A stretch of 64,000 nucleotides of DNA. Source: Cordilura impudica. Lineage: Eukaryota > Arthropoda > Insecta > Diptera > Scathophagidae. Where the stretch lies: contig OY821520.1 of assembly GCA_963682025.1 (NCBI GenBank), positions 180,486,626 to 180,550,625 of the forward strand, written 5' to 3'. The notes below the pieces were generated by a model that had not been told where the DNA came from, made no database searches, and saw only the letters and a list, made by a program, of their open reading frames with translations. Made by a program: the position numbers and the translations under genes. Positions within the stretch are counted from its first letter, which is position 1. Each line of letters starts with the position of its first letter. This document shows, piece by piece, positions 10,564-21,360 of the stretch.

Positions 10564-11482
10564 GTGAGACTTAAGTCTATAAAAAAAGAAAGAAACCCAT
10601 TTCTTGTTTACACCGACAGTGAATTTTGTAAAAAATATAGATATACAAAATTAAACGCTAAAAAATTAATTGATTTGGTCACCAATGATTTAAAGGGAAG
10701 TAATAACGGTGGATGCATATCACCATATGTTCAAGTTCTATCAGCGTTGAGGCGTTGGGGCCGAAACAACGTTCAGGAAGATTGCGCCGAATTTCATGGC
10801 ATTAGCCAGCCTTCAATGAGCCGAATTTGTGGAAAGGTAGCTAAGGAGTTTGCTAAGAAAGCCAGGAGAATTATTAAAATGCCAACGTCAGCTTTAAACC
10901 AGATCCAAGCTATGGAAGATTTTGAAAAAATAGATGGATTTAAAAATATTGTAGGTGCTATTGATTGCACTTATCTTCATATACAAGCTGTAAATGACGA
11001 CGATGCGCAACTACATGTCAATAGGAAAAGCTATCACTCATACAACGTTCAGGTATGATATACATTTTTGGCTTCAAAGGTAAAATACGGCAAAATAATT
11101 ATATTTCAACCTGTGCTTCCATACTTCCAAAACCTCTAGACTGTTTGTGATGCTTCGCTTAAAATAACAGATATTGTTACTTGCTGGAAAGGAAAAACTC
11201 ACGACCCTGGAATATTTAATGAAAGTTTAATAAAACAAAAATTTTAAAATGGAAATTTTATGGGTCGCCTGATTGGAGACTAAATGTTCACACCTGTGCG
11301 AAACCCAAAAGATAGTAAAGAAGAAATGTCCAATAAGGTTCATATTAAGACTAGAAATGTTGTGGAGGGACTTTTTGGTGTCTGGAAGAGTCGATTTCGT
11401 ATACTTCTAAAAACAATGCGAATTTCAATTTCCACAACTTGGCTATAATATTTAAAGAGGAAAATTTTGGTAAGATGTTATA
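10564..11482 (+). pseudogene. Harbinger (HARBI1-like) transposase, two exons, broken
   Basis: Exon 1 runs to 11052 (…SYNVQ|gtatga). An 87 bp intron ends at cctctag (11139). Exon 2 starts TVCDASLKITDIV. The protein has an N-terminal helix-turn-helix part (ISQPSMSRICGKV) and the DDE catalytic motifs: first Asp in VGAIDCTYLHI, NRKSYHSYNVQ, HDPGIFNES, and the Glu in TRNVVEGLFGVWKSRFR. It would cut and join DNA at the TIRs together with the Myb-like partner. No ATG is seen in frame before 10564 (a TAA lies just upstream). Exon 2 has in-frame TAA stops near 11245 and 11281, and the stretch between GD and TPVRNP is shortened. Confidence 0.88.
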
Positions 11483-11784
11483 CAGCAATGTGTAAATGTG
11501 AAACTAAAAAAAATATTTTTACAGATGATAATGTAAACTATAATAGTGAAAATCACCAAAATACCACCAACGAAAGTTTGGAGTCTCAGCAAAATTTCTA
11601 ACGAAAAAAATATGAGTTAAAATAATAAATATTCAGTAAATACCAATGCCCTAATAATAGTTCATTTTAACAAACAAAATGAGAACGCTTTAAAAAAACA
11701 ACATAAATCACTTTCCGCTGTGAATTAACTAAAAATTCAATTTAATTGTTATGCAGATAATAAAAACATAGTTAACAAAAAATG

Positions 11785-12660
11785 TTAATTTGTTTCCGTA
11801 AAAAATCCACCTTTTTTTAAATTATGCATCTCAAGTTTTAATTTTTCCATTTTCAAACCATGTTCTTCCTTTATGTGATATATTTGTATTTCTAAAATTT
11901 CATTTTGTTGTTTTTTTAAATTAAAGTCTTCTCGTATCTGTAAAATTTGTAATTCCAGAACTTTATTCTTTTCTTCAAATTCATATTTGGAATAATTCAA
12001 TTCCAACTCTTTTTGCTGAATGCTAATTTCAAGTAATTTGATTCTCATGGAATTCTCGTCAATTTTTTCTGTACCTCTCTTGCGTACTTTTGGCTTCGGA
12101 CCTTTTTGTTCTGCCTCTGTTATTGACACTTTTTCGTCGTCGCTATTAAAAATTTCAATGAATGAGTTGTCATCAACTTTGGATTTAGGAGATTCATCAT
12201 CTAAGGAGTTGCTGTCATATTTGTTGTAATCGTGCTCAAAATGTTTCGGCAGACGTGAAACCAATTCTTCATCAAAGCTATTTAGACGAACAGGTGGTGG
12301 TTCACCTCCTGTTTGTCTTATTTGCCTCGTGTACGAGTTGTTATTTGTTTTTGTTGCGTACTTGGTTTTGCGCCACTGATTTTGTATTTGATCGACTGTT
12401 CTATTATTTTTGGACACCTTGTTAAATAAATCTGCAACGCTACTCCATGCCTCCCTTTTCTTTTTGTTCGTATTTGTATCAATTTTATGATTTTCCAAGG
12501 TTTCCAGCTTCTCCAGGACCAGAGATAATAATAAATCCTGTAAATGTAAATAAAACATAGTAAATTAAAAAAATAGAAATATATCAAATTACCTTTTCTT
12601 CTTGGTCCCAATTCACCGATCTTTTAATTGTTTTTTTTCTCTTTTGTTTCGGATTTTTCG
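11785..12660 (-). CDS. Harbinger Myb/SANT-like DNA-binding protein
   Basis: This is the second gene of PIF/Harbinger elements; its protein helps the transposase enter the nucleus and bind the ends. Exon 1 ends at 12593 with VNWDQEEK|gtaatt. A 55 bp intron (12592-12538) follows. Exon 2 starts at 12537 with DLLLSLVLEKLETLE. The Myb/SANT fold shows in AWSSVADLFNK and RTVDQIQNQWRKTKYATK. A GGEPPPV segment, an acidic middle part, and a Lys/Glu-rich coiled coil over the last ~90 residues follow. The frame of exon 2 is open to its natural stop at 11785. No in-frame ATG is visible before exon 1 (two TAA codons near 12670), so the start may be lost or lie in an unseen exon. Confidence 0.82.
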
Positions 12661-12955
12661 ATTTAAATTATTATTTATTTTTTTTATTTTTTACAAAATC
12701 TATGTTTGCATGGGAAATACAATTCTAAATGTCAAACTCAGAGTTGATTTTCAATGAAAAAAGTGGCACTCATAGAAATACACTATGGCATCATACAAAT
12801 TTAGAGTTGTTTTTTAAGTTTTTAGTTGACAGGCTGAAATGTGTTATGAATAAACTCTTCGCTAACTTTATTCTAAGCGAAAAATACATTCTAGTAAGCA
12901 GCTCATTAATTACGATGTATAAGCTGCAGCTAAATTTTACTTATGAATATGGCTG

Positions 12956-13058
12956 TCAGTCTTTCAAGAAACCTAGAGCTAAAGCTTTTAATTTCATCAT
13001 ATTTCATATTTTTGTTATGTGTAAGTCTTTATGAATTTTATTGGTTTCAAACCGAGGA
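12956..13058. other. Short spacer after the Harbinger element
   Basis: Starts with the TCA target-site copy. No gene is seen before the LINE remnant. Confidence 0.4.
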
Positions 13059-13700
13059 GCATTAACAATCATTCTAAGGGTTTTAGATTGGTATCGTTGT
13101 AGAATTTCAATATTGGAGTTGCTTGCTGACCTAGATATGTCCATACAGGTCTTAAAATAGTTTTATATACCAGAACTTTATTTTCAAAGCTCAGCGCCCC
13201 GGTAGGTGAGTTGGTAGCGTGCTCGCCTATCATGCAGGGGTCGTGGGTTCGATTCCCACCAGAGGCTTTGGTCTGTCGCTGCAAAAAAAAAATTAACACA
13301 CTACTCCCTCTTTCCTCCTTAACCGATTTTCCTGAGATCAACAGAATGCACTGCATCTGTAGGGGGCATCCCCTGAGTGTTGATTAATTAAAAAAAAAAA
13401 AAAACCTTTATATGTTTATTACATGTCAGTCTTCTATCTTCTATCTATATGCATTCATTCATTTAGATAGATTTGTGGACAGTCACCTTTTCTTAGTCCA
13501 AATGTAATGTGCGTGGATTTTTCAGCATTTACATATATGTTCCATCTTTTTAGCCAATTCGAAATATTGTTAAGATAATTTTTCCCATTAGAGCTGTGTC
13601 ATCGGCGCATGTTGCAACTACCACGTCGTCATCAACTGGCATATCTGAGGTGTAAATCGTATAGAGCACAAGGCCAAGGCCACTACCTGTGGAATACCTG
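13059..13700 (-). pseudogene. Jockey-clade LINE reverse transcriptase remnant, split by a SINE
   Basis: Upstream on this strand (13700-13550) several frames give VKAGIPQ, QGSGLGLVLY, YTIYTSDMPVDDD and CADDTALM, the A-G-V-P-Q-G-S and F-A-D-D-T-A boxes of Jockey-like RTs (Phe changed to Cys). Downstream (13190-13069) NKVLVYKTILRPVWTY gives the segment after the RT core. A SINE sits between them at about 13191-13404. Multiple frameshifts are present. Confidence 0.72.
13194..13404 (+). mobile_element. tRNA-derived SINE
   Basis: The 5' ~72 bases look like a tRNA. An A-box-like taggtgagttgg lies at 13203-13214, and a perfect B box ggttcgattcc at about 13247-13257, the right distance for an RNA polymerase III promoter. 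A tRNA-unrelated body follows, ending in a run of 14 or more A at about 13390-13404. This order is typical of tRNA SINEs moved by LINE enzymes. It lies inside the Jockey fragment. A clear target-site duplication was not found. It is not a working tRNA: the acceptor stem does not close well. Confidence 0.78.
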
Positions 13701-13984
13701 CCTTTACATCACAAATATCCGAAAATTCATTGTTTGTTTTAACATAAAATAATGATTTTGTATATATGATTTGAGTACAAAAATTAAAATTGTTAAATTC
13801 GGCTATGCTGAATCTTTCATACCCATCACCTAGGTTTTACGTTCACATTAATATCTGGACTTATTACACTATTCGTGACAAGTGTAAACAAAATATTTGA
13901 AAAAGTAAACAATTTTATAAACTTAATATTAAATTATTACAACAAATACTCGGAATTTTCCGCATTTTTTAGGTCATATATTGG
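13701..13984. other. AT-rich spacer, no gene seen
   Basis: No coding or repeat signal that I can name. Confidence 0.4.
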
Positions 13985-14190
13985 CACAATGCTGCCCGAT
14001 TTACCCCTTTTAAGTACTAATCTGATCCATATAATGCCAAACAATATTATTTAAGTTTAAACAGGTAAATGGTTTATTTTGCAAATGAACGTGATTTCAA
14101 CAGACAGACAGACGGACGGACTGACAGATGGAAATCACTATGTCGACAGGAGTTGTTATAAAGATAAAGAAAAACCCCCCTTAGTCTCAT
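13985..14190 (+). repeat. GTCY-microsatellite repeat, family 2, fragment
   Basis: Contains aggtaaatggtttattttg, then a cagacagacagacggacgga tract at 14101-14119, then gttgttataaagataaag. The same succession occurs at 32840-33000 (aggtaaatggtttattttgt, cagacagacagacg, gttgttatagggat) and in longer form at 37620-38345. It is a dispersed family distinct from the DINE-like family at 20.3 kb. Confidence 0.6.
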
Positions 14191-14347
14191 TCCTAAAGAA
14201 ATTCAAGCAGTTTAAAAAAGGTGGTTTTTGGGGTCGCTGATTTCAAATTTGGAGCCACATTTTTAAAAAACAAAATGGCGGACCCAATGTGGGGGACATT
14301 TTTTAAAAACGCTGCTAATTGAGAAAGAGGAACTTAAATGCTTTTTA

Positions 14348-15762
14348 TTAATATTCAAAGTCTTTATATTCTTCTGATTCAGAATCAGATTCCAATTTTG
14401 TTTCGGAGTTTTTGTCGTCGGCTGTGTTCATTAATAGTGACAATACTTCCTGTGGGAGTGTCTGTTTATTTTGGTGGCAAGCTCTCTTACTTAAATAGAT
14501 ACTTGATATTAATGGATCAGAAGAATCTAATGCGCGATGGAAGACATCTGCAGGGTTGTGTTGACGATTATCTTTCCTTGCGTGATTCAGTCTGTCTGAT
14601 TTGAACAATCTATGGCGCGACTCAGAAGCCTCCTCACTTAACACTCCTAAGGGAAGCTTTACATTTTCCATTATTTGCTTTGTATGCACAAGCACTTTGT
14701 GCACTGTGGGCGTCATAGGTAACCAAGGATATTTTTCCTGTATCATGTTGCCAGTTTGAAAACAAAACTGCTCAAATTTATCAAAGTCGATTTGCAACTG
14801 ACATGATAGCGCGATGACAATTATTTTTAAATTATGGATCAAATCAACATCAATTCCGGTAATTGAAGAAAATAGCTCTACATTTTCAAAAGCTCGACGA
14901 GCTGTGTTGCTGTGTTGTTAGTCCCAATTTAGTTAAAAACACCTGCTGTATATGCTTCTTTCGAGATGCAACCGCTTCCTTTTCGCCCTCATCATGTATT
15001 TGCCATTTTCTTATTTCAAAAAAGCGGATTGCAACAAAGAAGAGTCACCTTCAGAGTTATTTTCCAAAAATTGCTGCTTGTAATTGGAGTGGCCTGTACA
15101 GCTGTCAAATCCATAGCTAAGAATGAGAGTTGCATTTTCATATTGTGCAGCTTTAGGTAACAACAAAACGGGAATATAGTCTTTTTGCAACTCAACAATT
15201 CACTGGGCAGTGTTTTGTAAAAGAGACTGTAAAGGCACTTTTGCAGTTTTCTCACATACAGTAATTCCACTTGGCCTACAAAGATTTTTGTATGCCAGAA
15301 CTTTAGCATAAGAGGGATATATGTTGCTATTTCTTGACTTATTTGGTTGGTATATGTTAATATATTGTTGTTTTGTAAAATTGTTTTCAAGTATAAAGGC
15401 TACAGCTTCAAGTTCAGATAGAGGTTTAGGATCCTTATCGGGCATTTTCAGTGTTTTACGCACCTTCGAAACTTTTTGAGGACTACTGGCAGACCGCTTT
15501 AAAACCGCCGCTAAATCACTCTTGCCTTCTTTGCGCGCTAACATACCTGCTGCCATTAACAAAAGCTCAGTTTCATTCGACGTTTTTGCGCATAAAGTTG
15601 CTGCATCCAGTCTTTGAGCTCTTACTGACTTCTCTTTAAAAGGCACTTTTGGTCGCCCACTAACTGGCTGTTTTCCTGTTTGGATAACCGAGTCTTCACT
15701 AAGCCACTCTGCAAACTTTTTTTTTAATCTTTCTTTCTTTACTATGACGACTTTTATCCATA
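14348..15762 (-). pseudogene. RAG1/Transib-like DDE transposase, internally deleted
   Basis: The start ATG is near 15762. After an A-run frameshift the frame runs FAEWLSEDSV, then GRPKVPFKEKSVRAQRLDAA and the PLSELEAVAFILENNFTKQQ block. Near 15110 in another frame comes LSYGFDSCTGHSNYKQ, which fits the first catalytic Asp region (compare the D-G-M-G-D site of RAG1). The centre, expected to hold the second Asp, is deleted. The last 165 residues (14842-14348) are open and hold EEASESRHRLFKSDRLNHAR, which aligns with the RAG1 Glu motif (N-K-L-F-R-R-F-R-K-M-N-A-R). The acidic C-terminus ends naturally. I infer the RAG1/Transib superfamily from these two motifs. TIRs were not located. Confidence 0.6.
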
Positions 15763-16172
15763 ATGTAAAATTGTCTAATTGTTTTGAATATTTTCAAATT
15801 ACAGGATTTCACAAATTATAGAATTTTTCAAAATAGAAAAAACGTCGCTTGCACAAATCAAAACAAAATTCTACGTCAATAACGGCAATCAAGCTTTAAA
15901 TACATTGTTTTGTTTTGCTTCCTCTGACGTTTCCACTTTTCGTTAACAAGCATGACATAAAATACATTTTACATACATCAAACGTAGTCGTCTTTGGAAA
16001 CCACGCATGAAACTTTCGAAAAGCATGAAAATTAACGACATCGGGTACCTTCTGAAGATATTGCCCGATCTGGTCGTTTTTGCATGAGTTTTTGATGAAC
16101 AATTTTAAAAACCGGTAAAAAATTTGTAGCGGTCTGCATACAAAACAAACCACATAGTGGTATAGGGTATAA
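15763..16172. other. Unrecognised open frame plus DINE-like 3' tip
   Basis: A minus-strand open stretch (16153-15896, 85 codons) reads in part CKNDQIGQYLQKVPDVVNF. I do not recognise it. It may belong to the neighbouring transposon. At 16143-16170 a short piece (aaaccacatagtggtatagg) equals the 3' end of the DINE-like family. Confidence 0.35.
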
Positions 16173-17035
16173 AAACACGAAAAAAATATTGGAAAAAAAT
16201 TAGCAGTCTCAAAAAATCGCCTTTGCGGGAAAAAAGGGAAAAATAGGGGAATAGGCTATTGTAATTTGGAAGGGGGAAACACTACTTCTCCTCGTAGAGA
16301 TAAGGATTTGGTCTGCCTAGGTGATCCAATATAAGTTTAGCTCCAATAAACATTAACGGTTTCTTTATTGGTATTGATTTTAAAGCTTCTCTAAAAAGCC
16401 ATTATTTTCTTAATAGAAGAAAAAAATATATGTTTCCCCCATATACACTATGAAAGTAGAAGCTTTGAACTTTATTATTAAGAAAAAAAATTATAATTTT
16501 ATTGAAAAACAAAAAAGTTACAGTAACTCAAACTTAGGCAATTTTTGTCTGCAACAAATACAAAAACACATGCTTAATGCAAATGTCGACTTTGAAAGGC
16601 TATAACTTCACTATAAAAGCAGCTAGATCAAAATTTTTTCTCGGCTTAGTTAGAGTTTTGTCTTTTTCCCCAAATAATAAAAAAGTCAAATTGGACAACT
16701 TTTTTTTGGACTTCATGCCAAAAAAATCCAAAATATAACCAATGTGGTATGGAGGGTAAAAAATAATGGATACCAATATTGAAACCAAAAAGTTTTCAAT
16801 TATTGTTAAGGTTTCCAATGTTTTGTCAACACCATACAAATTAATCTTTTATTTTTTCTCGAAAAAATAAAAACTATAAAATAACTTTTTTTTGTGTCAA
16901 AGTCTTTTAGGGATATCCAACATCAAATCTAGTAGTACTTTCATTCGGTACGATTAACAATTATTAAAAAACAATCTTTGAATATATAGTATTATAGACA
17001 ATAAAACAAATATATTTTGAAGTTCTGATCTTTTT
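16173..17035. other. AT-rich intronic DNA, no gene seen
   Basis: Long A/T-rich sequence with poly-A and poly-T runs. No protein motif or repeat edge was recognised. Confidence 0.45.
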
Positions 17036-17039
17036 CGAA

Positions 17040-18400
17040 ATACTTGTCCTTGTATTATATTCTAAGTTCTCGAAATTTCATTGCTAGTCCTCGTTACCAA
17101 TATTAAAACCGCCAATATTTATCGTTTTCACTCTTGAAAATTTGAATTTATTAAGGTTTTCAATTTTGCATAAAAAGCATTAGATGTAGTTTAGGATTTA
17201 TATTAAGTACATTCAACCAAAAATCTAGAAAATGCCAAAACATATCCTGCGGAATATTAATTAATAATAAGTTTGTTCTTATAGCCATAAAAAGCACGTT
17301 TGAAATTTTGAATAACAAAATGAGTTAAACTTGAATGTTTTAATATCAGCAATAAGTTTGACAAACTGTACGTTGTATTTCTTCTTTCAAGTTTTTCTAA
17401 TGATTCCAGTTTTTATAAATCGCCAATAGAAACATTTTCATCATCGAAAATAAATAGTTTACGTATATCTGGACATTTTTCTGTTTATTCTTTAAAATAG
17501 ACAATACAAAAAGCTGAGCAATTTGTGGGATATCAATAGAGTCAATTAAGTACTCTAAAGTTTTCGAAGCTGTGATATCAATCGGCACTGAGCCATCATT
17601 CTCTGTTATATTAGAAGTAAATACTTTCAATTTAAAATTATAAAATATATATTCTAAATCCCTGCATGTTAAGCCCAAACAACAATATAAAAGAAGTGCA
17701 TTAAGGGTTTGGGGCCAGGCAATATTTCTTAATGTACAACCTTTCAATTCCAAATATGTATGTTAAATTTTTACAGGAGTTTGAAAGTAGATCAAAGAAA
17801 TCCTTATCTTCTATAGTAGGCCATTTCCCAACAAATATTAATTTGGTGGGATTTTAAAAATGGTTTGGTTAAACGATATAATCATCCTAGTTTTAAAACA
17901 TACAGGGATATATCAACTCTTTAATTTCCTTCAACAGCACAAAGTCACCACGATTCTCATCTGCCATTATTCGGACGTATACTAATATTTGTAAGATTTA
18001 ATTTCATACATATGTTCATAATACTTGAAAGGCTATAAGGATTTTCATTTAAATAATAAAAAGTTCAGTCATCAACTTCCAAATACTTTAATGTTATGAT
18101 ATTTTGTATGTCTTCCACTCTAATATATTTTCTCAAGTGAAGATGCATTCCTTTTGAGGTTACACATTTTATAAAAAAAACAATTTTTCTTTTTGTGGAC
18201 AGCTTATTTAAACTATCATCCATTAAGACGTCACCAAGGATGTCAAAGAAGTCAAATTTGGAAATTTATAATTAATATCACATTTTGAAAGCCGTATGAT
18301 TGATTGCCATAAAATAAATCCAACTGAAATTCCAATATTTGTACATTGTTTGCATTTAACTTGCATTATTCGCGTTGTTTTCAATACTTCCAATTCCAAT
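17040..18400 (-). pseudogene. Leucine-rich-repeat (possibly F-box/LRR) pseudogene
   Basis: Reading the minus strand from about 18260, frames give FDFFDILGDVLMDDSLNKLS, KYLEVDD and NICMKLNLTNISIRPN. Next comes LELKGCTLRNIAWPQTLNAL (17753 on), ASKTLEYLIDSIDIPQIAQL and DIRKLFIFDDENVSIGDL. The series ends with KLESLEKLERRN and LILKHSSLTHFVIQNFK. The regular Leu/Asn spacing is that of leucine-rich repeats. The first block resembles an F-box-like start (D-I-L...D-x-L), but weakly. Many stops and frameshifts show decay. It is not a typical transposon gene, so it looks like a captured or duplicated host gene. Confidence 0.5.
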
Positions 18401-18574
18401 GAATTATTCGATTAGTTAAGCTGTAAATATTTGGTCCTTGGATAACTTCTAATTTTGAAATTTTAATTTTCCAAAGATAATTATTGATCACATCTTGAAA
18501 CGCACTACAGACACGGGTTAATTTTATTTGGTTGTGAAAGTTAAAATTTGAAATATAATATTGAGAATTTCAAC

Positions 18575-19130
18575 TGATTGTTGTTTATTGCAACGGTTGG
18601 TTTATAAAGCCCTCTCAATCTTTTTGTTAAGATATTGCCATATTTGGGAAACAAAGGGAAATTAAAGTTTTTTACACTTCAAAAGGGGGTTTTTACTTTA
18701 GATTTTGTGGTACACAAAATAGAACAATACAATACAATATCTGACCCAGTGATGCAAACTTTTGAAAGAAGAAAATCGTTGGACACTGACGATCTTTTTT
18801 TTTTTAAATTATATTATGTTAAAAAAATACATTTACATTTATTAACTCCAAACACTACTACCTAGTAATTACTATCGGACTTAAATTTTTTTTGGGTGTA
18901 AATATTTTCTTAGAGGGGAAAAACGCTGCATATTCCTTACATTTCATGGGTACTTTACATACCATGAAGTCAAATTTTGAGTCATCATGAACGCTATCAA
19001 ATTAGGTGTGCCAAACGCAAAAAAAAAACAAATGTCCCGACAATTTTAAATAAAATTTTCATTCAAAACAATTGTGAAAAATAATATATAAATAACATTC
19101 TCAACAATTAGTTGTATAGTAGTTTTGAAA
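18575..19130. repeat. Dispersed ~500 bp repeat, copy 1 (second copy at 34.8 kb)
   Basis: From ggtttataaagccctctcaa through tgacccagtgatgcaaactt, aacactactacctagtaatt, accatgaagtcaaattttga and attgtgaaaaataatatata, this block matches 34790-35245 in order, with substitutions and indels. It lies just upstream (in minus-strand terms) of the leucine-rich-repeat pseudogene, so the shared piece could be that gene's upstream DNA or a non-coding transposon. Confidence 0.7.
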
Positions 19131-19620
19131 TAGCTGCACATCCAATATTATGTGCAGCTAAGCCAAAAACGTTCTTAAGCCAAAAACGTTCTTAAATTAC
19201 GGTTTCCTGCCTAAAGTTCAGCTAAAGCAAATTGTTTAAATGTTGTACAATTAATATACATATATACATTGAAAAGATCGTCTATAATTTATTTGATATT
19301 TCATAAATTTTCTTATTTTAAACAAAAAATTGTATTCACATTTATTTTTGTAGAAAAACGATAACAAAAAACAAGAAAAGGATTCATAAAAAAGAAATAA
19401 CATAAAAATAAATTTAACTAAGAACTCACTTTTATACATACATATATTTGATATATAAACTATGTGCTCATATACATTTAAGAAAAAAATTTAGTTATTG
19501 CTGTTTGTTCAGCAGACTATGGACCCTTTAACCATTTCATGGGCCATTCGTTATCGAAATTTTTCGATCGAAATTATTTTTTTATTTTCCAAAATAAAAT
19601 ACTAAAAATAATTTTACGAT
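19131..19620. other. AT-rich DNA, no gene seen
   Basis: Contains a small direct duplication (taagccaaaaacgttct, twice, 19160-19195). Nothing else is recognised. Confidence 0.4.
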
Positions 19621-19759
19621 GTCACAGTTTACGAATTATGGCTCCTAATTAAGAGTAACAGTGAAACGAGATCTGATGTTTGTCCGTCTTCTTTAAACAA
19701 TAAACCAAAATATGGAATTTAGATCGATTTTACTCGATATCGAATGTGGTGATTTGGCA

Positions 19760-20160
19760 CCAGTTTTAATTTGTTCTACCGTTAAATATATATTTTTATA
19801 AAAACAATACTTTAGAACAATATTTAATGCATTCAATACTTCTTTAAGTGAAGGAATTTGGTTAACCTGCTCATCTTCATCATCTTCAGGATCCCTTTCA
19901 ATTTTCTTTATCCATTTCTAAATTACCGTTGCTGATATCATCAATTATTTCGCTTACAGTCAAATCCCCATAACATTCTACACTGCAGTTACAATTTACA
20001 TATTCCATGCTATCTGGAATTATATTTAGAAAATCCACCTCTTCATTGATTTCCAGTTCATTTTCGGGAGTCCCGGTAATTGTAAAATAAACAAAGTTAA
20101 TAACGTCACTTTCACTCCACTTGTTTAGATTTTGTTCTTCGTAAGAGGCAGCTAAAAGTG
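19760..20160 (-). pseudogene. Possible pogo/Tigger-like transposase C-terminal remnant
   Basis: On the minus strand from about 20155 a frame reads SYEEQNLNKWSESDVINF, INEEVDFLNIIPDSMEY and GDLTVSEIIDDISN. A shifted frame then reads DPEDDEDEQVNQIPSLKEVL and NALNIVLKYCFYKN. An acidic stretch followed by such an A-L-x-x-L helix is the usual tail of CENP-B/Tigger-type transposases. The evidence is only this tail, with one frameshift; the DDE core is not seen. Confidence 0.35.
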
Positions 20161-20292
20161 TTTTTTTTTTATGAAAACAATTTAAAAATTCAAAAAAAAA
20201 AATATGAGGCGCTTATCTTAAACGTCCAGGTAGAAAAAATGTACTCTAAGAAGGAAATTATTATTGAATTTTAAAAACTAAAACAAAAAAAA

Positions 20293-21096
20293 AACAAGTA
20301 AGAAAATTATAGTCGGTCTAGACCGACTATATGATACCCTATACCATTCGTTTAGAGACCCTATCTCTCAGACCCAACTAACTGGATATAGAAAATAAGC
20401 ATAAACCAAATTTGAGTGGGATTTTTATTAATTTTTTCGGCTGCAGATATGAAAAAGTTCATATCGGATGCTATATCTATATGGGGACTAGGCCCAAAAA
20501 TGGACTGATCCTGACCATGTTTGGTAAGGTCTCTTGTATTTTGCAAAAATATATACAAACAAAATTTGAGAAGAATCAGTGCAATATTTTAGTTTTTTGA
20601 TAGATTTAAGTGAAGATCGGGAAGCAGCTCTATATGGGGCCTATGACTAAGAGTTGTCTCATAGAGATAATTTTTGGACTACTGATTAATGGATGTAATA
20701 AACACATACAAACCCAATTTGAATAAGATTTATATGATAATTTGTATCTTATGGCAATTTAAGTCGATTTCATAGGGGTCACTTGTATGGGGGCTAGGTC
20801 TGAACATGGACCGATTCTCACCAATTTTAATAGCGTTCATCCCATGGCCGATAAAAGATTAAATACCAAATTTCATCAAAATATATTCATATTTGCGACC
20901 TGCAGTTTGATTACAAGCTTTACATGGACACACAGACGGACGGACGGACGGACGGACGGACATCGTTAAATCGAATCAGATAGTGATTCTGATTCGATCG
21001 GTATAATTAAAGATGGGTGTAGGTCAAATATTTTTGGTTGTTACAAACAGCAGCACAAAGTCATTATACCCAAACCACATAGTGGTATAGGGTATA
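20293..21096 (+). mobile_element. DINE-1-like interspersed element, copy B (fullest)
   Basis: Begins acaagtaagaaaattatagt, has the palindrome tcggtctagaccga and ataccctatacca, and continues with conserved blocks (gctgcagatatgaaaaagtt, gatcgggaagcagctctata). It carries a cggacggacggacggacgga microsatellite at about 20938-20960, then tctgattcgatcggtataat, and ends ccacatagtggtatagggta. It is about 800 bp and non-coding. Copies or pieces occur at 7881, 16143, 35762 (minus), 36690, 49545, 50265, 62375 and 62720. Confidence 0.78.
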
Positions 21097-21360
21097 AAAA
21101 TTGTGCAGTTATAGACAGAGTGCACTTAAGATAAAGGCCGTTAAGTCAAAACTACTGTAATTCTCTTATCAAGATTTGTTCTTTCGTTTAAAAATTATTG
21201 CGCTTTATTTATGTAACAATTTTTATGTGCGCAATCCTTAAATATCAATTGATGTTTTCTAAACTTCATTTGATATCTTTGAATTTAAATTAATGTTTTC
21301 ATATCCTGAAATTCTACTAATGTTTCCTGAATCATATTTTTTTAATTTCAGTGGATTTTT

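Larger units (their letters stand above)
10313..12955 (+). mobile_element. PIF/Harbinger DNA transposon, near-complete
   Basis: The left end reads cagccgtattcataagaaaa. The reverse complement of the right end reads cagccatattcataagtaaa. These are ~22 bp terminal inverted repeats with two mismatches. A second inverted pair (ttattcataatacattt against ttattcataacacattt) lies just inside. Both ends are flanked by the triplet TCA (10310-10312 and 12956-12958), which fits the 3 bp target-site duplication of this superfamily, although TWA is more usual. Inside are the two expected genes: a DDE transposase on + and a Myb/SANT protein on -. Both carry lesions, so the copy is probably not autonomous. 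Confidence 0.88.

Noticed and set aside
13195..13266. tRNA gene
   Set aside because: A and B boxes are present, but the acceptor stem does not pair well and a poly-A-tailed body follows; a SINE explains it better.
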